NCBI GenBank assembly: GCA_013099195.1 | Contig: CP039999.1 | Location: forward strand, 496,001 to 560,000 | Direction: 5' to 3' | Length of the DNA stretch: 64,000 nt | Origin: Candidatus Saccharibacteria bacterium oral taxon 488 | GTDB lineage: Bacteria; Patescibacteriota; Saccharimonadia; Saccharimonadales; Saccharimonadaceae | In this document: piece after piece, positions 39,556 to 47,445 of the stretch | Layout of the letters: every line of letters starts with the position of its first letter | Position numbering within the stretch: position 1 is the first letter of the stretch | Notes under the pieces: model-generated | Database searches by the model: none | What the model saw: only the letters and a program-made list of their open reading frames with translations | What the model was told of the DNA's origin: nothing | Program-made: the position numbers and the translations under genes

Positions 39556-39918
39556 TCAGGCTGCTCGTCTATAATTATTTCTATGATCCTTTGGCATGGC
39601 GTCAGACGCGTCGAAAGCTTGTGCCGCGATCGCATTATGCTTCATTCGATACTCCCCAATGCGCTCACCAATTGCTGTAACAGTTTGCAAACATTCCTCA
39701 ACCCAGCTCTCCAGTCTTCGTCGCTCCTCTAGCGATATCTTTGCCGGCTCGGCCGTATCAGCCACCACCTCGGCACTACCGCGCACCGCCGCTTCGGATA
39801 GACGCGGCGCCACTCGCTGTGATCGCTCTGGGTGTGCTTGCGTCGCCAAATCCAGCGCTTCGGCCCGCGCCTTTTGAATCGACATCATTTCTGCGATTGG
39901 TCTTGGCTGCTGATTCAT
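39556..39918 (-). CDS. Hypothetical helical protein
   Basis: 120 residues from ATG 39918 (GGAGAG six bases upstream decides this over an in-frame codon at 39942). Ala/Glu/Arg-rich, mostly helical by appearance, no membrane span. Not recognised. Lies 13 bases after tatD and 13 before the next gene on the same strand; likely co-transcribed. Confidence 0.6.
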   Translation of the reverse strand: MNQQPRPIAEMMSIQKARAEALDLATQAHPERSQRVAPRLSEAAVRGSAEVVADTAEPAKISLEERRRLESWVEECLQTVTAIGERIGEYRMKHNAIAAQAFDASDAMPKDHRNNYRRAA

Positions 39919-39931
39919 TATCTCTCCACTT

Positions 39932-40753
39932 TTACAAGCCAAAAAGTTTTACCGTGTTATCGGTCGCTACCTTTTCGAGGTCACGAAGCACTAGCTTGCG
40001 CTCCGCTGCCCAATACCGTGCCACCAACTCCACATATTCTGGCTTATTCAGCTTACCACGAAATGGCTTCGGTGTCAAGAACGGCGCGTCGGTTTCTAGC
40101 AATAATCGTTCCAACGGAATGGAGGCGAATAATTCCTGCTGCGCTTGGTCTTTGGTGAACGTGCTAATGCCATTCAAGCCAACATACAACCCGCGAGCAA
40201 ATCCCTTGTCTAAATTGAGGCGCGTATCAGTAAAACTATGCAGCACACCGCGCAGGCCATGAAAATTGTCAAAAATCGGCCAAAAATCATCCCACACCGA
40301 CGGCTGATCAGGTGCACCATCACGCACATGAAAACTAACCGGCAGGTTATAATCCACTGCCAACTGCAGTTGCGCCTCCAGCGCCTGAATTTGCACCTCG
40401 CGCGGGCTGTGATTGTAATAATAATCAAGCCCAATCTCACCAATCGCCACAATTGGTGAATTATCCTCTCTGCTTTTAAGCAGTTGCTCCACCTCATTCC
40501 AGCCATCTTTGCTGTCATGCGGATGAACGCCAACTGCCGCCCAAGTGTAGTCGCGATTCGCGGCAAACTCCACTGCTTGCTGGCTGCTGCGCTGGTCAGT
40601 ACCAACACAAATCATACCGATACCCGCTGCAATTGACTGCTGGTACAATTCTTCTCGATTGTCCGCAAAAAACTCAGTGTCGTGCAAATGACAATGCGAA
40701 TCAATCAAACGCAAATTTGTCGCTGTATTATTCTCCGCTACCGGGCTTGCCAT
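39932..40753 (-). CDS. tatD: TatD-family metal-dependent hydrolase/DNase
   Basis: 273 residues. LIDSHCHLHD (metal ligands HxH), AVGVHPHDS, IGEIGLDYYY (Glu ligand), SFHVRDG, GVLHSFTD and LLLETDAPFL (Asp ligand) are all in place. TatD enzymes act as 3'-5' exonucleases or D-aminoacyl hydrolases. The ATG overlaps the metG stop (TAATG), a very common metG-tatD arrangement in bacteria. Confidence 0.94.
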   Translation of the reverse strand: MASPVAENNTATNLRLIDSHCHLHDTEFFADNREELYQQSIAAGIGMICVGTDQRSSQQAVEFAANRDYTWAAVGVHPHDSKDGWNEVEQLLKSREDNSPIVAIGEIGLDYYYNHSPREVQIQALEAQLQLAVDYNLPVSFHVRDGAPDQPSVWDDFWPIFDNFHGLRGVLHSFTDTRLNLDKGFARGLYVGLNGISTFTKDQAQQELFASIPLERLLLETDAPFLTPKPFRGKLNKPEYVELVARYWAAERKLVLRDLEKVATDNTVKLFGL

Positions 40754-42264
40754 TATTTACCTTGAGTTTCTGCTTTTGGCACACGTGGGTCGGCTGTATG
40801 GAGATGGAGGCGCGGGAACAATGGCGTCAGCTGTGATGGCACGACACCGCTGGCGAACATCTCGTGAATTTTCTCGGCAGTTTGCGGCATAAATGGACGA
40901 AGCATATCAGAGACTTGAAGCAATGTGCCGCAGGAATGCGCCAAAATCTCGCCCAAATGCGCTTCCGCCTCTGGGTCTTTATCACGTTTTTTAGCAACTT
41001 GCCATGGTTGCACGCGCTCAATATATTGATTCAATGAACGGATAATCTGCCAAATTTCATCAATCGCTAGGTTAAAATTTAAAGACTCCATATCAGCACG
41101 GTACGGCCCCATATCGTGTTCAGACTGCGGTGCATCGCCAATAACGCCGGCTTGGTACGACTGCACCATCTTGGCCACTCGCTGCACCAAATTACCCAGG
41201 TCATTACCTAGCTCGCCGTTATAAGCCGCTTCAAACTTCTCCCAAGTAAAGTCACCGTCATCCTGAGTTGGCACGTGGCGCAGAAAATAATAGCGGAAAG
41301 CCTCAACACCATAGTGCGGGATGATATCAACCGGACCAACGCCATTACCGAGACTCTTACTCATTTTGGCACCGCCAACGTTGATAAAGCCATGGACCAA
41401 TAATACTTTCGGCAGCGGCAAATCCAGTGCCATCAACATCGCTGGCCAAATCCCGGCGTGAAAACGAAGGATATCCTTGCCGATCACCTGCACATCTGCC
41501 GGCCAAAACGCCTGCCATTCATCAGCTCGGTCAGGATAGCCAATGACAGTGATGTAATTACTCAGCGCATCCAACCAGACATACATCACCTGCGTGTCAT
41601 CGCCTGGCACTGGCACACCCCAGCTAAGGTTCTTGCGCGGACGCGAAACCGACACGTCTTTCAGTCCGTCCTTCATCAATTCCAAAAACTCTTTTTTACG
41701 AAATTCAGGCACAATTTTCATCTTGTTTGATTCAATTGCCTGGCGAATTTTGTCCGAAAAAGCACTGGTCTTAAAATAATAATTTTCTTCGCTCAGCCGC
41801 TGGTACGACGCTTGATGATCAGGACAAATGCCATTATTTTCAGCCGCTTCTTTGTCAGTGACGAACGCCTCGCAACCTTGGCAATACCAGCCCTCATAAG
41901 TGCCTTTATAGATATAGCCAGCCGCAGCAAGCTTCTGCCAAATATACTGCACCGCGCTAACGTGATGCGGATCAGTTGTGCGGATAAAATCCGTCGCTGA
42001 AATATTCAACTCGGCAATCATGTTCTGGAAATTGCCATGCATTTGATCGACGTAGGCTTGCGATGTCTGATTTTGGCTGGCAGCCTTGGCAGCAATTTTA
42101 TTGCCGTGTTCATCCACGCCCGTCTGGAAACGCACCTCGCGGCCGTTTTGCCGCTGATACCGCGTCCACACATCCGCTAGCATGTAGTCCATGGCGTGCC
42201 CAATGTGCGGCAAACCGTTGACATAAGGAATAGCAGTAGTGATGTAGGCGTGTTGTTTAGTCAT
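40753..42264 (-). CDS. metG: Methionyl-tRNA synthetase, short form
   Basis: 503 residues. HIGH motif in GLPHIGHAMDY, zinc-knuckle region YCQGCEAFV...CPDH, WLDALSNYI and KMSKS in GAKMSKSLGNG; the anticodon-binding domain ends the protein, with no C-terminal EMAP domain. This matches short MetRS of Gram-positive relatives. TATAAT (42272-42277) ends seven bases before the ATG, so the operon metG-tatD-two small genes starts with a leaderless message. Confidence 0.97.
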   Translation of the reverse strand: MTKQHAYITTAIPYVNGLPHIGHAMDYMLADVWTRYQRQNGREVRFQTGVDEHGNKIAAKAASQNQTSQAYVDQMHGNFQNMIAELNISATDFIRTTDPHHVSAVQYIWQKLAAAGYIYKGTYEGWYCQGCEAFVTDKEAAENNGICPDHQASYQRLSEENYYFKTSAFSDKIRQAIESNKMKIVPEFRKKEFLELMKDGLKDVSVSRPRKNLSWGVPVPGDDTQVMYVWLDALSNYITVIGYPDRADEWQAFWPADVQVIGKDILRFHAGIWPAMLMALDLPLPKVLLVHGFINVGGAKMSKSLGNGVGPVDIIPHYGVEAFRYYFLRHVPTQDDGDFTWEKFEAAYNGELGNDLGNLVQRVAKMVQSYQAGVIGDAPQSEHDMGPYRADMESLNFNLAIDEIWQIIRSLNQYIERVQPWQVAKKRDKDPEAEAHLGEILAHSCGTLLQVSDMLRPFMPQTAEKIHEMFASGVVPSQLTPLFPRLHLHTADPRVPKAETQGK

Positions 42265-42292
42265 GAGGGGAATTATAGCAGTTTTTAAGGGT

Positions 42293-42319
42293 AATTGCCA
42301 CCATTGATCAGTGGCAATT
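42293..42319. terminator. Hairpin upstream of metG
   Basis: AATTGCCAC (42293-42301) and GTGGCAATT (42311-42319) form a perfect nine-base stem with loop CATTGATCA. It lies between the broken VOC gene and the metG promoter on the minus strand; the flanking T-run is short, so terminator function is likely but not certain. Confidence 0.5.
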
Positions 42320-42360
42320 CGTCGATTTCTTATCTACAAAATTACTCTGTAACTGAGATC

Positions 42361-42732
42361 TTATTGCTCTTGCGCAAAGGAGATTCGATTACCATCCGGA
42401 TCATGAATATCAAAGACCAAAACAACTCCCCAGTCGATTACCTCACCCACTTCAATACCACATGCAATTAATTCAGACCGATATGCCTGGGCATCCTCAA
42501 TACCAAGTATTAGTGATCCCTTGCTTGGCTCAGGACCATCTTCAACGGTCAGCTGCAGCCAAGCAGCATCAGTGAGTTTATATTCGACCGTGTTCTCCAT
42601 TGGTATAGTATCAGGTTGACCGAGCTATTTCGCATACCAAGCTATCGCAGCCTTGATATCACTCACCTCAAAAACACTGACTACACTATTAAATAATGAT
42701 TTCTTCGTACCGCCCTCTGCTTGCGTTGTCAT
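42361..42732 (-). pseudogene. VOC/glyoxalase-fold gene broken by an in-frame TAG
   Basis: From ATG 42732 (GGGGGT upstream) the frame reads MTTQAEGG...FEVSDIKAAIAWYAK, then TAG at codon 36 (42625-42627), then continues LGQPDTIPMENTVEYKL to the stop at 42361. The whole is 123 codons and matches a vicinal-oxygen-chelate domain: a first strand-helix with AWYxxxLG and a C-terminal FDIHDPDGNRISFAQ. Homologues often have WYEKWLG here, so TGG to TAG is the likely change. The part after an internal ATG (42600) could still be translated as 79 residues. Nonsense decay or suppression are the options. Confidence 0.8.
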
Positions 42733-42814
42733 ATCTACCCCCAAATGCTCCATTATTCTTCATTTCGTCGTAATATAATCCAGCGCAACCTGTCAAATAT
42801 TACCATTCAACGCT

Positions 42815-43543
42815 TTATTGCAGGTTAGCCGAGGGGCGCGTGAGCCACACGTGCTGTAGAAAACTAATATCTTTATATGGCTTCAAATCACACACGGCCA
42901 GTTCAACCTTTGTTAATTCTTCCAGCCATTCATCACTTGACTTAAATTCATTCGGCTGCAGACCATAGAATGTTCTGATTGCCATATACTTTTCTAACCG
43001 TAATCCAGATATAGCTAAAAGCTCATCTATCGTGTAAGTACTACCCTGTGTGAATGAAGTAGCATGAAAACTTTTTCCGCTTAATAAGCCGAGGGCCGTC
43101 TCTACATCATTCGAAAAGACAACACTTTGCATAACCTTACCTGCTTGATTATGCTTTATAATTGAGATGCGCCCATTATCCTTAAGGAGGCGCTTAAACT
43201 GATCAAGGTAGGCTGCCCTATCGGCTGGTGGAATATATTCTAAAACATTATGACAGACAATAACATCAAATGACTTCTCTTGTAATTCTACCAACCGCTC
43301 AATGCTACCCAATAATCTCTCATAAGCAACCTTCTTATCAGCATAGAGCATATCTCTGTTGGGCTCAACGGCAACAACCTCATTATTTGTCGACAAGAAC
43401 TTACTAACCAGCCCAAAGCCCGAACCAAAATCCAAAATTTTTAAATCTTTCAGGTGCTTCAACTGTGCAAACGTTATTTCATACTGAATCTTACCCCACG
43501 GTTGCTTGAGCATATCTCTGTAGCTCTCTAGATTGACTACCAT
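42815..43543 (-). CDS. Class I SAM-dependent methyltransferase
   Basis: 242 residues. LKILDFGSGFGLVSKFL is the SAM-binding motif I, VVAVEPNRDMLY motif II and SFDVIVCHNVLEYIP motif IV-like; KDNGRISIIKHN follows. The C-terminal half (FYGLQPNEFKSSDEWLEEL) is not a known substrate domain. ATG 43543 has GGAGG six bases upstream. It begins 27 bases after the YfiH-like gene. Substrate unknown (small molecule or RNA). Confidence 0.85.
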   Translation of the reverse strand: MVVNLESYRDMLKQPWGKIQYEITFAQLKHLKDLKILDFGSGFGLVSKFLSTNNEVVAVEPNRDMLYADKKVAYERLLGSIERLVELQEKSFDVIVCHNVLEYIPPADRAAYLDQFKRLLKDNGRISIIKHNQAGKVMQSVVFSNDVETALGLLSGKSFHATSFTQGSTYTIDELLAISGLRLEKYMAIRTFYGLQPNEFKSSDEWLEELTKVELAVCDLKPYKDISFLQHVWLTRPSANLQ

Positions 43544-43570
43544 AAATGTCCTCCGTTCTCTCACTTAATT

Positions 43571-44302
43571 CTATACCATCACTGCCACCACCGCAATTCG
43601 TCCCGCCGTATCGCCCGATGAGTGTGAAAAGTAATGCCGATCGTCTGCTGTGTCAATTGGTGAAATGAAAATATTATCACTAGGAACGCCCGACTGGACG
43701 GCTAGCGAACGATTAAACCCTTGCATATCCAGATAAATTCCGTCAGCTGTTTGGCGGCAGAAATTGTGCCATTTTACATCGCTTGTATGATGAAAATAAT
43801 CCATACGATAATTATCCTGTTTGACGCTCGGCGACATCCAAATCTGTAAATCGTTCGCCTGGCTACTACGCTCGACAAAATATTTAACTGCCCGAGTCAT
43901 AAGCTGCGCGACCGTCGAATGCCGACCTAAATGCGCCAGCATTAGCGCCCGACGCTTTGGATCATAAATAACTGTAGCAATACAGTCCGCCACTGGCAAC
44001 AACAAACCGACGCCAGCCGCTTCGGTATAGAGCGCGTCAGCAAAAATACCTTCGCTGTTATATCGTGTCGTGTCGGTTTCAGCAACTTCGGCGATACTAT
44101 CAAAGGTTTGTGATTGGTCATATGAAATCACTTGATAGACAACATCGTCATAGGTAACACCAAGTTGGTCACAAAACCGCCGCCGATTCTCCAGTATATC
44201 AGCTCCGTGACGACCACGATCAAGCATGGTACCGTCGTCTTTCGACGAAACCGCAACCAACAAGTCAGACAGAAAGCAGGTGGGCTGATCTGCCGCAATC
44301 AT
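43571..44302 (-). CDS. YfiH/PgeF-like laccase-domain protein (purine nucleoside phosphorylase family)
   Basis: 243 residues. LPVADCIATVIYDPKRRALMLAHLGRHSTV corresponds to the conserved ADCxP...AHxGxR region with Cys and His zinc ligands, and IKH-like SPSVKQDNY and SSGDTAGRIAVVAVM follow. The family acts on nucleosides or edits peptidoglycan precursors (PgeF). The ATG at 44302 overlaps the ksgA stop (ATGA), which decides it over in-frame starts at 44314 and 44335. Confidence 0.78.
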   Translation of the reverse strand: MIAADQPTCFLSDLLVAVSSKDDGTMLDRGRHGADILENRRRFCDQLGVTYDDVVYQVISYDQSQTFDSIAEVAETDTTRYNSEGIFADALYTEAAGVGLLLPVADCIATVIYDPKRRALMLAHLGRHSTVAQLMTRAVKYFVERSSQANDLQIWMSPSVKQDNYRMDYFHHTSDVKWHNFCRQTADGIYLDMQGFNRSLAVQSGVPSDNIFISPIDTADDRHYFSHSSGDTAGRIAVVAVMV

Positions 44303-45087
44303 CGCGCCCGCCATTCTCGCGCCAGTCGCTGCCAATCCTCAATCGCCAGATCTTCAGCACGAGCATCGGGTGAAATGTCAGCCTTTTTTAGCAACTGTTC
44401 GACAGCATCTTTACTAATAGCTAGCCCGCCACTCAAGCTGGAGCGCAGTTTTTTACGCTTAGCCGAAAAACCGGCTTTGACGACACGGAAAAAATCTTTT
44501 TGGTCGTTAGGATTGACCAGCGGCTCGGTGCGAGTTCTCAATACCACCACCTGCGAATCAACTTTTGGTGGCGGCGTGAAGAATTGCCGCGGCACTTCAA
44601 TATCGAGTTCTGCCTCGGCAAATAGCTGCGCACTAACCGCTAAAATACTCATTTCACCAGGCTCCGCCGCGATGCGCTGGGCGACTTCTTTTTGTACCAG
44701 TAGCACCACTACATGTGGTTTATTTTCCGCCGTCATCAGTTTCTCAACAATTTTGCTCGTGATATAGTACGGCACGTTGGCAACTACTTTATAACCAGCC
44801 GGCAACTGGTTCAAATCAAATTGCAAGATGTCTTCGTTGATAACTTCCAAGTTTTTGCCAGGAAATTGCCCCGGCAACTTACGCGCCAAATCCCTGTCAA
44901 ATTCTACTGCTACCACCCGTCCGGCTCGCGCTAATAATCGGCTGGTCAAGGTACCAAGTCCCGGCCCAATTTCCAAGACCACATCATCCTTACTCAGCTC
45001 CGCCGCCTCGGCAATTTCCGCCAAAATCTCTGGGTTGCGCAGCCAATGCTGGCCTAACTCTTTTTTCGGCCCACGAGCTGATGCCAT
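44299..45087 (-). CDS. ksgA: 16S rRNA dimethyladenosine transferase
   Basis: 262 residues. QHWLRNPEIL (the F/QxFL...D entry), VLEIGPGLGTLTSRLL (SAM motif), VVAVEFDRDL and NVPYYITS (the NxPY catalytic motif). It dimethylates A1518 and A1519 of 16S rRNA during small-subunit maturation. It directly follows the G5/3D protein gene with no spacing and overlaps the YfiH-like gene. Confidence 0.95.
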   Translation of the reverse strand: MASARGPKKELGQHWLRNPEILAEIAEAAELSKDDVVLEIGPGLGTLTSRLLARAGRVVAVEFDRDLARKLPGQFPGKNLEVINEDILQFDLNQLPAGYKVVANVPYYITSKIVEKLMTAENKPHVVVLLVQKEVAQRIAAEPGEMSILAVSAQLFAEAELDIEVPRQFFTPPPKVDSQVVVLRTRTEPLVNPNDQKDFFRVVKAGFSAKRKKLRSSLSGGLAISKDAVEQLLKKADISPDARAEDLAIEDWQRLAREWRAR

Positions 45088-46149
45088 CTAACGTCCGTCT
45101 CCGTTCGTCCAGTCAGTCGCCAGATCAAATCCATGCGGATGCCGCGTCGCAAACCCGCCAGTATCGTACACTTTACCAGGCCCCATGCTGGTTTCTACCA
45201 CTGAGCAGCGCGGATAATTACCGTAATTTGCCGCTACTAAAATATAACCGTCCTTATCCACCTTGGCACCATCCGCCCGCACCGTGTAGCCACCGCCGCC
45301 GCAGGCATTGATCACGACATTCATTGGCAGGTCATAGTAAGTTTCGCGGTGCGCCACGCCGCGTGAATCAGTAAAGATATGCGCACCCTTTGACTTCGTT
45401 AATGGATTTTTCGGCTTGGTGCCGATCACTTCGATTTGCTTTTTAGGCTGTTTACTGATACTGCTACTTATTTCCTTACGGCTGATCTCAACACCGCGCT
45501 CGGCCTGGGCCTGGTAGGTCACGGTACGAATACCCTTTTCGCCCAGCTGCTTAATTTCCTTGAAACCAATCGGCTGATTCGCATCCTTGATCTGCTCCAC
45601 TGGGAAGTCAACGTCAACCTCCTCGGTCACGGTTCGCAGCGGCGCACGGGTAATGTTCATCAGCACGTTTGTCCCATCCAGCAGCATATTATCGCTCGTC
45701 ATAAATTCAACCCTATCCTCGACATATAGCGTGATCCCCGCCGCTTTGGCGATTCGCTGCGGCGTCTGCTCCGCTGTGGTAATATGTGAGCGCCGCGAAC
45801 CATCAATGACCGTTACCGGCCGAGCTCGAAAAATTATCACCGTAAATGTTGTTCCTGTCAGCTCCATATCAATGTCTGGCTTAACAACGTCACGCCGCTC
45901 ATCAACCGTCACCCGCGCCAGCTGTAACGCCTGGCGTACGGTGCGTGCTCGGGTCATGATCGTCTGCTCGCGGCCGCGGTCGCGAATCGTCACCAGCCGC
46001 TCCGCTGACGATTGGGCGTGATTATCTTGTGCTTGGACAGGCTGAGATAGCAGTAAGCCAACCGTACCAGCCACGAAAGCCATGAAGCAGCCCAGCAGAA
46101 CAACCGGCCGCCAGCCTTTCTCTATGTGCCATTTCCACCATTTCATCAT
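45088..46149 (-). CDS. YabE-like wall protein: DUF348, G5 and 3D domains
   Basis: 353 residues. Basic N-terminus and membrane span/signal (about 14-40, ending VQAQD), two DUF348 modules (TIMTRARTVRQALQLARVTVDERRDVV region and following), a G5 domain (about 160-240, KEIKQLGEKGIRTVTYQAQ) and a 3D domain at the end (VYDTGGFATRHPHGFDLATDW with its three Asp). 3D domains form the catalytic site of MltA/Rpf-like lytic transglycosylases. Paralogue of the next gene upstream, which has a different C-terminal enzyme domain. ksgA follows without spacing. Confidence 0.88.
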   Translation of the reverse strand: MMKWWKWHIEKGWRPVVLLGCFMAFVAGTVGLLLSQPVQAQDNHAQSSAERLVTIRDRGREQTIMTRARTVRQALQLARVTVDERRDVVKPDIDMELTGTTFTVIIFRARPVTVIDGSRRSHITTAEQTPQRIAKAAGITLYVEDRVEFMTSDNMLLDGTNVLMNITRAPLRTVTEEVDVDFPVEQIKDANQPIGFKEIKQLGEKGIRTVTYQAQAERGVEISRKEISSSISKQPKKQIEVIGTKPKNPLTKSKGAHIFTDSRGVAHRETYYDLPMNVVINACGGGGYTVRADGAKVDKDGYILVAANYGNYPRCSVVETSMGPGKVYDTGGFATRHPHGFDLATDWTNGDGR

Positions 46150-46203
46150 TCTGCTCTAGTACCTAATTAACGGACGTATTATACCATATTTATCTAATAA
46201 TTA

Positions 46204-47403
46204 CTAGTACCACCCTCTGGCCTTGCTGTGCGCCACCGCTTTTTCCCATGAACCATATCGCCCCATCACGTAACCATGCATCCAATTTAGTGAATCGACT
46301 GGGTTGAGCGGATTTCCTGGTACTTTACTACATGGCAACGCTTGTGCGAGACCGCAGGCACCGCTCTGGTTGCGAGCATTTGGATTCCAGCCACTTTCTT
46401 TCTGCACCAGCCACTCGGCATAACCCCATTGGTCACGCGGGATATTTGACGCAGATAGCCACTGATCTTTATTGCCGCCACCAGTATATGGCATAGCCGC
46501 ATTCTTCGTACCGATAATTTCAACTTGTTTTTTAGGCTGTTTTATTACTTGGCTAGCAATCTCCCGACGGCTCACCTCCTTACCATTTTGCACCTCAATC
46601 TCATAGGTCACGGTTCGCCGGCCCTTTTCGCCCGCCTCTTTCACCTCCTTGTGACCCGTCTCGCGATTGGCATCCCGCACTGTCTCGACCGGAAAAGCGA
46701 CATCTTCATCAGTTGTGATCGTCTGCTTACCGTTGCGCCAAACATCCAGCCGCATCCCACTAGTAATCGGCGCCTCGAGCGGCATTGATACGGTATCGTT
46801 ACTGGCCAGCTGGACATGCTTTTCCTTGAGCAGTGCGCCAACGGTTTTCGCGTGGGTGCGCACTTCAGCCACAGACCCGTAGAGATTGAGCTGTAGTGGC
46901 GTGGCCCGCTTGATGGTCAAGACCGCATTCGTGCCGCTGGCAACCACGTTTTCGGCGGCATGAATATCGACAAGATCCTCGCTATAGAGTTTAATCCCCG
47001 CCGCTTTGGCGATCGCCGCCGGGGTTTGCTCCGCCGTGGTTAGCCGAATACGCGCCCTACCATCGACTACCGTTACCGGTCGAGCCCGAAAGATATTAAC
47101 ATTATACGAGCTAGCGACCAACTGCTCGTTAAGTGCTGGCTCCACTACATCTCGCCGCTCGTCAACCTCAATCCGCGCCGCCTTCAGTGCCTCGCGCACC
47201 GTTTTTGCCCGAGTGATAATTGTTTTCTCGACTCCCTTATCATAGACGCTCATCAGACGCTGGCCGTCGCTCCGTGATGGACGCTCGGTACCCTGCGCCA
47301 GTGCAGCATCCGCTAGCTGGATCAATGTCACTCCAAGTACGAGCAAACCGATCAATAGAAAAATCTTCTTTGAATGGTAGCGAATAGATAAACTCTTTTC
47401 CAT
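46204..47403 (-). CDS. YabE-like wall protein with transglycosylase-like C-terminus
   Basis: 399 residues. N-terminal membrane span (about 15-38), three DUF348 modules (each with TRAKTVREALKAA-type sequence), G5 domain (EVKEAGEKGRRTVTYEIE) and a C-terminal SLT-like domain with the probable catalytic Glu in LVQKESGWNPNARNQSGACGLAQA. Substrate is probably peptidoglycan glycan strands. ATG 47403 is preferred to an in-frame GTG at 47427; TATAAT lies further upstream. A second copy of the scaffold with a 3D domain follows on the same strand. Confidence 0.88.
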   Translation of the reverse strand: MEKSLSIRYHSKKIFLLIGLLVLGVTLIQLADAALAQGTERPSRSDGQRLMSVYDKGVEKTIITRAKTVREALKAARIEVDERRDVVEPALNEQLVASSYNVNIFRARPVTVVDGRARIRLTTAEQTPAAIAKAAGIKLYSEDLVDIHAAENVVASGTNAVLTIKRATPLQLNLYGSVAEVRTHAKTVGALLKEKHVQLASNDTVSMPLEAPITSGMRLDVWRNGKQTITTDEDVAFPVETVRDANRETGHKEVKEAGEKGRRTVTYEIEVQNGKEVSRREIASQVIKQPKKQVEIIGTKNAAMPYTGGGNKDQWLSASNIPRDQWGYAEWLVQKESGWNPNARNQSGACGLAQALPCSKVPGNPLNPVDSLNWMHGYVMGRYGSWEKAVAHSKARGWY

Positions 47404-47445
47404 AATCTCGCTCGTGGGCAGCGCCACAAACTGCTATGTATTATA

